Assembly (NCBI GenBank): GCA_020024285.1
Contig: JAHHTZ010000005.1
Coordinates: 71,412-135,411, forward strand
Origin: Oscillospiraceae bacterium
GTDB taxonomy: Bacteria > Bacillota > Clostridia > Oscillospirales > Ruminococcaceae
Direction: 5' to 3'
DNA length: 64,000 bases
Within the stretch, counting starts at the first letter, position 1; each line of letters opens with the position of its first letter. Positions 30,678 to 39,038 of this stretch are shown piece by piece. Position numbers and translations under genes: made by a program. Below the pieces are notes generated by a model that was given only the letters and a program-made list of their open reading frames with translations, made no database searches and was not told where the DNA came from.

Positions 30678-33600
30678 TTGGCAGGCAGAAAAGAATTTGA
30701 ATTGCTTTTTAAGCTTCAGGCGTCGCTGGGGAGCAACTTCATTGGCAGCTTCAGCCGTGCAGTGGATGTGACAAAGCAGCTTCAGGATAAAATTTCTCAG
30801 ACCAACACACTTTCGGGAAAAATTGAGGGCTTTCAAAGACAGTCTGCTGCCCTTCAAGCAAATAAAGATAAGCTCCAGCACCTGATACAGGAGCATGACC
30901 ACTTACAGAAGGAAATCGATCAGACAGAACGCCCAACAGAAGCACTGCGTCAAAAAATGGAACGCACCGCCCGGCAGATTCAGCAGACTACCATCAAAAT
31001 CGAACAGCAGGAAGCGCAGCTCAAAAAACTGGGGGATGAGCTGTCGGATGCCGGTGTGGACACCAACCGTCTGACAAAGGAAAATGAACGGTTGTCCATG
31101 AGCTATGACCGGATGAAGAAAAGTCAGGAGAATCTCTCAGCCATTGCACAGGAGCAGCAGAGGAATGCAGAAGCTGCTTCAAAAACAAGGATGCAGCTTG
31201 CCGGAACAATTGGAACAGTTGCTGCGCTGGGTGCCATGATCTATGCAGGTCCTGTGAAAAAATCGGTTGCATTCAATAAGGAGATGGCGAATGTTGCAAC
31301 GCTGCTCGACGGAGAGATCCAACCTCGAATCCAGCAGTTGAGTCAGGATGTTCTCAAGCTGTCAAACAAAAGCGGTATCACAACGGGCAACCTGACAGAT
31401 GGACTGTATCAGGTCGTATCCGCATTTGGCGATTCGGCAGAAAGCGCAAAGCAGCTTGAAATCGCGGCAAAGGCGGCGAAAGCTGGCAATGCTACTACCA
31501 CCGATGCAATCAACCTGCTCTCCGCAGTAACAAAGGGCTACGGCGACACATCTGCCAAAGCACAGCAAAAGGCTGCGGATTTAGCCTTTATGACCGCAAA
31601 ATTGGGACAGACAACCTTCCCGGAACTTGCCGCTTCGATGGGAAAAGTGGTGCCGCTTGCCTCCACTTTGACGGTCAAGGAAGAAGAATTATTCGGCGTT
31701 ATGGCAACGCTCACCGGTGTGACCGGCAATACTGCGGAGGTTTCGACGCAGCTGCGTGGAACGCTGCAGGGCTTCTTGCAGCCGACAAGCCAGATGTCGA
31801 AGGCGATGGCAAAGCTTGGATTTGCCAACGGAAAAGCAATGCTGGAGAGTTTGGGACTGCAAGGCTCGCTTGAAGCGCTCAAAAAGTCCGTAAATGGTGA
31901 TGAGATCGCCTTCTCCGGACTGTTTGGTTCGATCGAAGCGAAAAACGCAGTTCTGGCATTGACCGGAGAGCAGGCAGAAAACCTGACTGCAAAAACATTG
32001 CAGATGTACAAGGCAGCAGGGGCAGCACAAGCGGCTTTTGACATTATGAACAATACCCCGGAAGCCAAAATCGAACGTGCGAAAAACTCCATCCGAAATC
32101 TGGGCATTGTACTTGGTGATACGTTCCTGCCCTATGTGACAATCGGGGCGGAGAAATTGTCGGAGCTGGTGACAAAGTTTTCCGAGTGGGGACAGGAAAA
32201 TCCCGAGCTTCTCAGCATGATTGTCAAGCTGTCCGCAGGCTTTTTTGGGCTCAAGACAGCAGCTCTGGTAGGAAAGCTGGCGTTCCATGATGTCTATAGC
32301 GGAATCCTTATGATCCGAAAAACATGGACAAAGCTCCAGGCAATTCAGGCAATGGGAGGAATCCAAAGCCTGTTCGGAAGTCCGGGAAGCATAAAAGGAT
32401 ACTTTCAGGGCATTGCACACGCGGCAGGCGGTGTCAGCGGTGCGTTCAAAACGATGTTCTCTGGTACAAAGGTCAGCAGCCGTCTGATGAGAGCAGCAGG
32501 ATCTGTAAAAGGACTCTTTCTAAATACATTCACGGGGATCTCTGCCCCTGTCACTCGGATTTTTACCGGAATGGCGGGAAGCATCACGGGAATTTTCAGT
32601 AAAACCGCAGGCATGATTATGGCAGGTCCGTTTGGGCGAATCGGCACCAGAATCGCAAGCAGGTTTGGGCGCATGACAGGATTTTTGACGCCCCTGCTTG
32701 GTCCGCTCAAGCATCTGGGAACAGCGATCCTGGGACCGTTTGGCGGAATCTTAGGAAAAGTCCTTCCTGTTGTCGGTGTTATCACCCTCATTATTTCTGC
32801 AATACAGATTCTGCGAAACAATCTCGATAAGGTCCGTGAGGTTGTCGGACGTGTATTTGGTGAAGGCGGACTGGCTGTTTTTGATAAAGTGGTATCCGCT
32901 GTCACCAACATCGGAAATGCCATCAAAAACATTTTCACAGACGGGAATCTGGGCGGCGCAAGAGAGTTTCTCATAAACCTGTTCGGTGAAAATGCCATTC
33001 CTGCAATCGATGCTGCCATTTCCGTCCTGCATACGGTTTGGAATGTCCTTTCGGGATTTATTGCATTTGTAGATAGCAATATCCGCCCCATCGTGGAGCA
33101 GCTTTTCCAATTCATTGTCGGAACAGTGCTCCCGCAAATCGGACAGGCGTTTGCGGAGTGGGCTCCCATGATCGCAGATGTCCTCCAAACAGCATGGAAC
33201 ATGATCCAGACCGTCGCAACAGCCATTGTTGGGGTGATTCAGTTTGTGATGCCAACAGTGCAGAGCATCATCGGCGTGGGACTTCAAACGATAACAGGTG
33301 TGATTTCCGGCGCATTGTCAGCAATCAAAGGACTGGTTGATGTGTTTGCAGGTGTTTTCACAGGCGACTGGACGCGTGTCTGGGAAGGCGTGAAGAACAT
33401 TTTCAGTGGGGTATGGGAATCCATCAAAAGCATTGCAAGCGGTATCCTCAACGGGATCATCAGCATGATGAACGGTGTCATCGGTGGGCTCAATAAGCTC
33501 AAAATACCGGAATGGGTGCCGGGGATCGGCGGCAAGGGAGTCAATATCCCAACGATCCCGATGTTTGCACGGGGTTCGCAGAATACACCAGATACCTTCA

Positions 33601-33992
33601 TAGCAGGGGAGCAGGGTGCAGAGCTTATCACCAATGCAAAGGGGCGCACCGTATTTACCGCGGCACAGACCGGACAGATCCTGCAAAATATCCATGCTGC
33701 ACGCAGCGCACAGAGCGCGACAACAGTTGTTTCTCTCCTGCCGCTGCTGCAGGCAGCGCTTTCCACTGCGGGAGTTCATGCGGTTGGGGTGTCTGCTCCG
33801 TCAGTAACAGCGGCGCAGCAGCAGACAGCAGGTGTCGTGATCCACAGTGCGCCTGTTTTTCATGTGGGAAGCGATGCACAGGCACAGGATATCGAAGATA
33901 TCCTGAATCGGCGCGACGAAGAACTTCTCAATGAGTTTGACAGCCGCATGAAACAGAAGGGTGACGATGAAAGGCGGCAGAGATATGACTAA
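30678..33992 (+). CDS. Tail tape measure protein (TP901 family)
   Basis: The 1104-residue protein has a long Gln/Lys coiled coil in its first 190 residues, a TP901-type core (about 210-460) with VAFNKEMANVATLLDG and ITTGNLTDGLYQVV, several hydrophobic segments (about 620-760 and 840-960), and a C-terminal end. It sets tail length and is ejected during infection. The TTG at 30678 is four to six bases after GGGGGTGAGG; a start at 30621 would overlap the chaperone extension. Confidence 0.92.
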   Translation: MAGRKEFELLFKLQASLGSNFIGSFSRAVDVTKQLQDKISQTNTLSGKIEGFQRQSAALQANKDKLQHLIQEHDHLQKEIDQTERPTEALRQKMERTARQIQQTTIKIEQQEAQLKKLGDELSDAGVDTNRLTKENERLSMSYDRMKKSQENLSAIAQEQQRNAEAASKTRMQLAGTIGTVAALGAMIYAGPVKKSVAFNKEMANVATLLDGEIQPRIQQLSQDVLKLSNKSGITTGNLTDGLYQVVSAFGDSAESAKQLEIAAKAAKAGNATTTDAINLLSAVTKGYGDTSAKAQQKAADLAFMTAKLGQTTFPELAASMGKVVPLASTLTVKEEELFGVMATLTGVTGNTAEVSTQLRGTLQGFLQPTSQMSKAMAKLGFANGKAMLESLGLQGSLEALKKSVNGDEIAFSGLFGSIEAKNAVLALTGEQAENLTAKTLQMYKAAGAAQAAFDIMNNTPEAKIERAKNSIRNLGIVLGDTFLPYVTIGAEKLSELVTKFSEWGQENPELLSMIVKLSAGFFGLKTAALVGKLAFHDVYSGILMIRKTWTKLQAIQAMGGIQSLFGSPGSIKGYFQGIAHAAGGVSGAFKTMFSGTKVSSRLMRAAGSVKGLFLNTFTGISAPVTRIFTGMAGSITGIFSKTAGMIMAGPFGRIGTRIASRFGRMTGFLTPLLGPLKHLGTAILGPFGGILGKVLPVVGVITLIISAIQILRNNLDKVREVVGRVFGEGGLAVFDKVVSAVTNIGNAIKNIFTDGNLGGAREFLINLFGENAIPAIDAAISVLHTVWNVLSGFIAFVDSNIRPIVEQLFQFIVGTVLPQIGQAFAEWAPMIADVLQTAWNMIQTVATAIVGVIQFVMPTVQSIIGVGLQTITGVISGALSAIKGLVDVFAGVFTGDWTRVWEGVKNIFSGVWESIKSIASGILNGIISMMNGVIGGLNKLKIPEWVPGIGGKGVNIPTIPMFARGSQNTPDTFIAGEQGAELITNAKGRTVFTAAQTGQILQNIHAARSAQSATTVVSLLPLLQAALSTAGVHAVGVSAPSVTAAQQQTAGVVIHSAPVFHVGSDAQAQDIEDILNRRDEELLNEFDSRMKQKGDDERRQRYD

Positions 33993-34197
33993 ATATACTA
34001 CCATTGCCGGAGATATGTGGGATGGGATTGCCTGCAAAACATTGGGCGATGAAGCGTACATGGACAAGATCATGAAAGTAAATCCGCAGTACCGAAAAAT
34101 CGTTGTTTTTCCAGCAGGCATTGCCCTTGACGTTCCGGATGCAAGGGCGCAGATCTCATCGAATCTTCCGCCGTGGAAAAGAGGGACTGCGGTATGA
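33985..34197 (+). CDS. Tail protein X (P2 gpX-like, LysM-type)
   Basis: The 70-residue product matches gpX: YTTIAGDMWDGIACKTLGDEAY near the start and an end in FPAGIALDVPD. The LysM-like fold in P2 gpX links the baseplate to the tail. ATG 33985 follows AAGGCGG and overlaps the tape-measure stop; ATG 33967 is an alternative. It overlaps gpD by four bases. Confidence 0.85.
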   Translation: MTKYTTIAGDMWDGIACKTLGDEAYMDKIMKVNPQYRKIVVFPAGIALDVPDARAQISSNLPPWKRGTAV

Positions 34198-35231
34198 ATG
34201 CAAGGCACACGGTGGTGCAGCTCATCTTTGACGGCACAGACATCAGCGCAGACATCAATCGGTATTTTCAGTCCCTGTCCTATACGGACAATGAGCAGGA
34301 CAAGGCAGATGATCTGCAGCTCACGCTTGATGATCGCGAGGGCGTATGGCTGGGGAACTGGCTCAATACGCCCTGTGCATCGAAGGGCTCCGAGCTTGCT
34401 GCCGTTATCATCCAAAAGAACTGGTATTCGGACGGGAGAGATCGGGTGCTCGACTGCGGTGTCTTTCAAATCGACAGCATAGACGGGAGCGGACCGCCCT
34501 CCAAAGTGACCATCAAGGGCGGCTCGATCCCCTATACTTCGACCATTCGCACGCAGAAAAAAACAAGGGCATGGGAGAAAATAAACCTTTCTTCCATTGC
34601 AAAGGAGATCGCAAAGAAAAATGGACTGAGGTGTATGTTTGAATCGTCCTTCGACCCTCTTTTTCCGAGAAAAGAGCAGGTGCAGGAATCAGACATCACC
34701 TTTTTACAGAGGCTCTGCAAGGCAGCCGGAATTTCGCTCAAGGTCACAGCAAAGATGATCGTTCTATTCGATGCTGCAGACTATGAGGGAAAAGACGCGG
34801 TACGAAGAATCCGGCACGGAGCCGCAGATGTGCTGCGGTACAGCTTCAACACAAAGTTCCAGGATGCTGCCTACAGCAGCTGTCATGTGACCTATACTGA
34901 CCCCATTGCAAAAACGACCTACGATGAAACATTCAAAATCCCCGGCGAATCCAAAGGCTCGGGTCAGGTGCTGGAGATCAACGAAAAGGTTTCGAGCGAT
35001 GCAGAGGCGAAAATCATCGCCCAAAAGCGGCTGCGGGAGAAAAACGGGCAGCAGTTTACCGCCGGATTTGACCTTGTGGGGGATGCAAGCCTTGTCGCCG
35101 GTGTTACAGTACAGGTCGAAGGATACGGCGCATTCGACGGAAAGTACATCGTCGAAACGGCGACACATTCTGTGTCCTCAAGCGGATACAAAACAAATCT
35201 GAAGCTGCGCCGTGTATTGGAGGGGTATTGA
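34194..35231 (+). CDS. Late control protein D / baseplate hub (P2 gpD-like)
   Basis: The 345-residue protein belongs to the gpD/GP27-like hub family: TVVQLIFDGTDISADINRYF at the start, then DNEQDKADDLQLTLDDREGVWLG and a central ESDITFLQRLCKAAGISLKV. The hub forms the base of the tail tip and connects to the spike. It overlaps gpX (ATGA) and the next gene by one base. Confidence 0.9.
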   Translation: MNARHTVVQLIFDGTDISADINRYFQSLSYTDNEQDKADDLQLTLDDREGVWLGNWLNTPCASKGSELAAVIIQKNWYSDGRDRVLDCGVFQIDSIDGSGPPSKVTIKGGSIPYTSTIRTQKKTRAWEKINLSSIAKEIAKKNGLRCMFESSFDPLFPRKEQVQESDITFLQRLCKAAGISLKVTAKMIVLFDAADYEGKDAVRRIRHGAADVLRYSFNTKFQDAAYSSCHVTYTDPIAKTTYDETFKIPGESKGSGQVLEINEKVSSDAEAKIIAQKRLREKNGQQFTAGFDLVGDASLVAGVTVQVEGYGAFDGKYIVETATHSVSSSGYKTNLKLRRVLEGY

Positions 35232-35563
35232 TGGATGAAAAGAACGTATTTAAGAATATTGTGCGCACCGGCTGGGTTTCTTCGGTTGATCCCAAGAGCA
35301 GGACTGCCCGTGTCACCTATCGGGACAAGGGACAAACCTTTGTTTCCGGTCCATTGAAGGTCATTTGCAACCAGCCGTTCATCCCCAAAAAGGATGCTGT
35401 GCAGGAAACGGAGGAGCAGGGCGGCGGAAGCGGAGAAAAAGCCTTTGAAAAGCACAAGCATAAAGTCACCATCAATCCGTGGCTCCCGTCGCCGGGCGAC
35501 TATGTGCTCTGCCTTTATCTCCCAACGGGGGACGGTGACGGCTTTGTGATCGGAGGGATCTAA
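35231..35563 (+). CDS. Baseplate assembly protein V / tail spike-like
   Basis: The 110-residue product has an OB-like start (VRTGWVSSVDPKSRTARVTYRDKG) and a Gly-rich end (PGDYVLCLYLPTGDGDGFVIGG), typical of gpV spike proteins in Firmicutes myophages. Between them is a Glu/Gly/Lys linker. A GGAGGGG sits before ATG 35231; TTG 35228 is an in-frame alternative. Confidence 0.8.
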   Translation: MDEKNVFKNIVRTGWVSSVDPKSRTARVTYRDKGQTFVSGPLKVICNQPFIPKKDAVQETEEQGGGSGEKAFEKHKHKVTINPWLPSPGDYVLCLYLPTGDGDGFVIGGI

Positions 35564-35565
35564 CG

Positions 35566-35964
35566 ATGGCTCTGATCGGAAGCTGGGGCGATATAGTCTT
35601 TTCCGTTTCAAGAAAAGAAATCAAAACATTTGACGGACTCAAATGGGACAGCGGAGCAAAGTATGCAGCACACGACCGTCATCTCAAGGCTCCTCTGCTG
35701 GAGTTCACAGGAACAGAGGTGGAAACGATAAACTTCACCATGCTCTTTTCGGCGTTTTTAGGGGTAAATCCGATGGAAGAAGTTTCAAAGCTGCAAAGAG
35801 CGCTGCGCCGCGGGGAGTGCCACCGCCTTGTCATCGGACCGAAAGCCTATGGGACAAGGTGGGTCATTACAAAGCTGTCGAGCTCATTGGAGCGGTACGA
35901 CAACCGAGGTAATCTGCTTGCAGCAAAGGTCAGCGTGACGATGAAATCGTATGCAAGCCGGTAA
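35566..35964 (+). CDS. Tail protein U (P2 gpU family)
   Basis: The 132-residue protein matches gpU: GSWGDIVFSVSRKEIKTFDGLKW near the start, then GVNPMEEVSKLQRALRRGE and GTRWVITKLSSSLERYDNRG. In P2, gpU acts in tail completion. It is placed among baseplate genes here rather than before the sheath, a known variation. Confidence 0.9.
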   Translation: MALIGSWGDIVFSVSRKEIKTFDGLKWDSGAKYAAHDRHLKAPLLEFTGTEVETINFTMLFSAFLGVNPMEEVSKLQRALRRGECHRLVIGPKAYGTRWVITKLSSSLERYDNRGNLLAAKVSVTMKSYASR

Positions 35965-35976
35965 GGAGGGAGAAGC

Positions 35977-36300
35977 GTGTCTTATATCATAAAAGGTCAT
36001 TGCCTTACAAACATCGATCTTGCACCGAAAACGACGGTACAGGAGGTGCTGCAGAATATCGCAGTCATCCTTTCGACGCCGCAGTTTTCCGTTCCTCTTG
36101 ACCGAAAACTTGGAATGCTTCAGAGATTTGTGGATAAGCCCATTCAAGTGGCGCAGCCCATCCTGATTTCTGAGGTCATGGATGCAGTTGAGCGGGATGA
36201 GCCGAGGGCAGAAGTCCTGAATGTGACATTTGAGCTGGGCAAAAATCCGGGCGCACTCATCCCAATCGTGGAGGTGAACATCATTGACGCAGAACATTAG
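35977..36300 (+). CDS. Baseplate wedge protein (gpW/GP25 family)
   Basis: The 107-residue protein has the GP25-like pattern: a short start, TTVQEVLQNIAVILSTPQFSVPLDRKLG and the end PGALIPIVEVNI. The GTG start is set by AAGGAGGGAGAAGC. GP25-like proteins build the wedge and begin sheath assembly. It overlaps the next gene by 17 bases. Confidence 0.9.
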   Translation: MSYIIKGHCLTNIDLAPKTTVQEVLQNIAVILSTPQFSVPLDRKLGMLQRFVDKPIQVAQPILISEVMDAVERDEPRAEVLNVTFELGKNPGALIPIVEVNIIDAEH

Positions 36301-37411
36301 AGGATACCCCGACATTTCCTTTGTTGACACAGATACCGAACGGCTTGTGAATGCACTGATCCAGTCGTATGAACGATTCACAGGGCGCAGGCTGTATCCG
36401 GCGGACCCGGTACGCCTGTTCATCCTGTGGGTCGCAGACATCATCATTCAGGAGCGGGTCAACATTGATTTTTCCGCAAAACAGAATATTCCGCGGTATG
36501 CAGAGGGGGAGTACCTCGATTCTCTGGCGGAGCTGTTCAAAGATACCTGCCGTTTGCAGCCCGAAAAGGCGAGGACCGTCCTGCGCTTTACCCTGTCGAT
36601 CCCATTGAAGGAATCAACCATTGTTCCGGCAGGGACACGGGCGACCGTTGACGGGAAAGTGGTATTCCAAACGCTGCATGATCTCACCATACCGGCAGGG
36701 GAAGTGACAGGAGATGCCGAGGCGGAATGCCTGACGGCAGGAGAAGAAGGAAACGGGTTCCTTCCCGGACAGATCAATCAGCTCATTGATATTTTCCCGT
36801 ACTATTCTTCCGTAGAAAATCTGTCCGAATCGGACGGCGGTGCAGATGCAGAAAGCGATGCTGCATTCTATGAGCGTATGAGGGGAAGCATGGAAACCTT
36901 TTCGACAGCCGGAACGCTGGGCGGCTATGCGTATTTTGCAAAATCTGCATCCAGCCTCATCTCAGATGTGAAACCAACCTCGCCCACGCCCGGTGTGGTG
37001 GATGTGCGTATCTTGATGAAAGGCGGAGAGCTGCCCAACGAGGAGATCCTGAAAAAGGTGCAGGACGCCTTAACTCCCGATGATGTACGCCCTCTGACCG
37101 ATAAGGTACAGGTTTTGGCACCGGAAACGATTCCATATGACATTGACCTTACCTACTACACCAAAGCGGACGGAGCCCTGAGCGACAGCACGGTTTCACA
37201 GAATGTTGCCCAAGCGGTTTTAGAATTCAAACGCTGGCAGTCCGAGAAAATGGGCAGGGACATCGATCCGTCAGAGCTCATTTACCGCATCAAGCAGGCA
37301 GGAGTGAAGCGTGTGGAGGTCAGAAGCCCGGCGTTTGTTTCGGTGCCCGACAATGCAGTGGCACAGGTCCGCGGGGAAAACGTCGCAAACGGAGGTGCAG
37401 AGGGTGAATGA
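36284..37411 (+). CDS. Baseplate protein J (P2 gpJ family)
   Basis: The 375-residue product has the gpJ layout: YPADPVRLFILWVADIIIQERVN, KQNIPRYAEGEYLDSLAELF, PAGTRATVDGKVVF and GEEGNGFLPGQINQLID. These proteins form the outer baseplate. The TTG start (TTGACGCAGAAC) overlaps the GP25-like gene and is preceded by TGGAGGTGAAC. The stop overlaps gpI. Confidence 0.92.
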   Translation: MTQNIRGYPDISFVDTDTERLVNALIQSYERFTGRRLYPADPVRLFILWVADIIIQERVNIDFSAKQNIPRYAEGEYLDSLAELFKDTCRLQPEKARTVLRFTLSIPLKESTIVPAGTRATVDGKVVFQTLHDLTIPAGEVTGDAEAECLTAGEEGNGFLPGQINQLIDIFPYYSSVENLSESDGGADAESDAAFYERMRGSMETFSTAGTLGGYAYFAKSASSLISDVKPTSPTPGVVDVRILMKGGELPNEEILKKVQDALTPDDVRPLTDKVQVLAPETIPYDIDLTYYTKADGALSDSTVSQNVAQAVLEFKRWQSEKMGRDIDPSELIYRIKQAGVKRVEVRSPAFVSVPDNAVAQVRGENVANGGAEGE

Positions 37412-38108
37412 TAACGATATTTATTCTATCGACTTTACACGATGCCTTCCGCCGGCACTGAAAAACGACCCGAAAATGGTTGCACTTGCACAGTCGATTG
37501 CAGAGCAGCTTCATATCACGGCAGACCAAATCAGCAAGAATATCATCTATGCCCGAATCGATGAATTAGATGAGAGGACCCTCGATATTATTGCTTATGA
37601 CCTGCACATAGATTGGTATGACTTTAGCTATCCAATCGAAGCGAAGCGGCGCACCATCAAGGAAAGTGTAAAGATCCATCGGAAATTAGGCACAAAGTAT
37701 GCTGTAGAAGCGGCGTTGGGTGCAGTATTTCCAGGGACGCGAATTGAGGAGTGGTTCGAGTACGGCGGAGATCCGTATATGTTTCGTGTTATTATCGGGG
37801 TGTCGGAATCAGGGCTCACAGCAGAGCGGCAGGATGCAGTTTTGGAGCGAATACGGTTTTACAAAAATCTGCGCTCCCATCTCGAATCAATCAGCTACCG
37901 GATGGAGGAGAGAGCAACAGTTCAGGTCGGTGCGATTCATTCCGTTGGAACACGGCTCAAGATTTATCCGTACACGCCGCCGAAGATAACGCAGAAGGCT
38001 GCTGTATTTGTGGCAGGAACTGCTGCATTTGCGCATCGACTTGAGATCGGTCCTATGACAAATGATCCTCAACATACCCTGCCGGAGCACGAAATGCACG
38101 GAGCATAA
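37404..38108 (+). CDS. Tail protein I (P2 gpI family)
   Basis: The 234-residue protein matches the gpI family: SIDFTRCLPPALKNDPKMVALAQSIAEQL, then IDELDERTLDIIAYDLHIDWYDF and the KYAVEAALGAVFPGTRI segment. It is a baseplate component that joins tail fibres. GTG 37404 follows GGAGGTGCAGAG at seven bases. Confidence 0.92.
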   Translation: MNDNDIYSIDFTRCLPPALKNDPKMVALAQSIAEQLHITADQISKNIIYARIDELDERTLDIIAYDLHIDWYDFSYPIEAKRRTIKESVKIHRKLGTKYAVEAALGAVFPGTRIEEWFEYGGDPYMFRVIIGVSESGLTAERQDAVLERIRFYKNLRSHLESISYRMEERATVQVGAIHSVGTRLKIYPYTPPKITQKAAVFVAGTAAFAHRLEIGPMTNDPQHTLPEHEMHGA

Positions 38109-38134
38109 AATAAAATCAAGAAAAGAGGGATAAA

Positions 38135-39016
38135 ATGCCGGACAACGAAAGAAGGTATGGGACCATCGTCACCGATATCGGAACGATCCTGATTCGCCAG
38201 GCGATCACAGAGGGAAAGAAGATCAATCTGACAACTCTTTGTGTTGGTGATGGTGGCGGTGCATACTATCAGCCTACCCCAGATATGAAGGAGCTTAGGC
38301 ACAAATGCTGGAGCGGACCCATCAATAAGGTTGCAGTGAATCGAGAGTCAAAGAATATGATCGACATTGTGGCAAAAATTCCTGCCGATGTGGGTGGGTG
38401 GACGATCCGTGAGATGTCGGTGGATGATGAAGAAGGCAACATGATTGCAATCTGCAATACACCGGATACAGAAAAGGTACTTATTTCAAGCGGTGCAGCG
38501 GGAGAAATTGAAATGACGATGCAGATGCAGATTTCAAATACCGGAGTCATTACATTTATCGTTGATCCCAATATCATCGGCGCGACAAAACAAGATATTG
38601 AGGATCACGATAAATCCCCGACTGCACACGAGGAGCAGTTTCGGCAGAAGGCAGATCTCACCGACTTCAACGCCCATGTCAGCGACCAAAGCATTCATGT
38701 CACAGAGGCGCAGACCGAAAACAACAACCTTGCTATCACCGGACTGATTGCCCACAAGGAGGACAGGATTGTTCATATCACGGCGGATGAGCGCGCCGCA
38801 TGGAACGAGGCATCCGCTACAGCAAAAAAAGCGGCAGCGGATGCCGCCGATGCCGTGCAGCGCATCACCACACTTGAGGGTCGTGTTTCTCATGTGGAGG
38901 ACGGACTGTTCAGCAACATCACGGGCAATCCGTTCCTTGTTTCCTTTGATTCCCTGAGCGGAGTGAAGCTCGTGAAGGGTATCTGGAACAAAGAGCAGCA
39001 GCGCATTGAGTGCTGA
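38135..39016 (+). CDS. Tail fibre N-terminal protein (P2 gpH-like, DUF3751)
   Basis: The 293-residue protein begins with the baseplate-attaching domain of tail fibres (YGTIVTDIGTILIRQAITEGKKI and GGAYYQPTPDMKEL). The middle has WTIREMSVDDEEGNMIAI, and the C-terminal half is an Ala-rich coiled shaft followed by FLVSFDSLSGVKLV. The receptor-binding tip is probably the next gene product. Confidence 0.85.
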   Translation: MPDNERRYGTIVTDIGTILIRQAITEGKKINLTTLCVGDGGGAYYQPTPDMKELRHKCWSGPINKVAVNRESKNMIDIVAKIPADVGGWTIREMSVDDEEGNMIAICNTPDTEKVLISSGAAGEIEMTMQMQISNTGVITFIVDPNIIGATKQDIEDHDKSPTAHEEQFRQKADLTDFNAHVSDQSIHVTEAQTENNNLAITGLIAHKEDRIVHITADERAAWNEASATAKKAAADAADAVQRITTLEGRVSHVEDGLFSNITGNPFLVSFDSLSGVKLVKGIWNKEQQRIEC

Positions 39017-39038
39017 CGGGAAAGGAGAGTGAAAAGAA

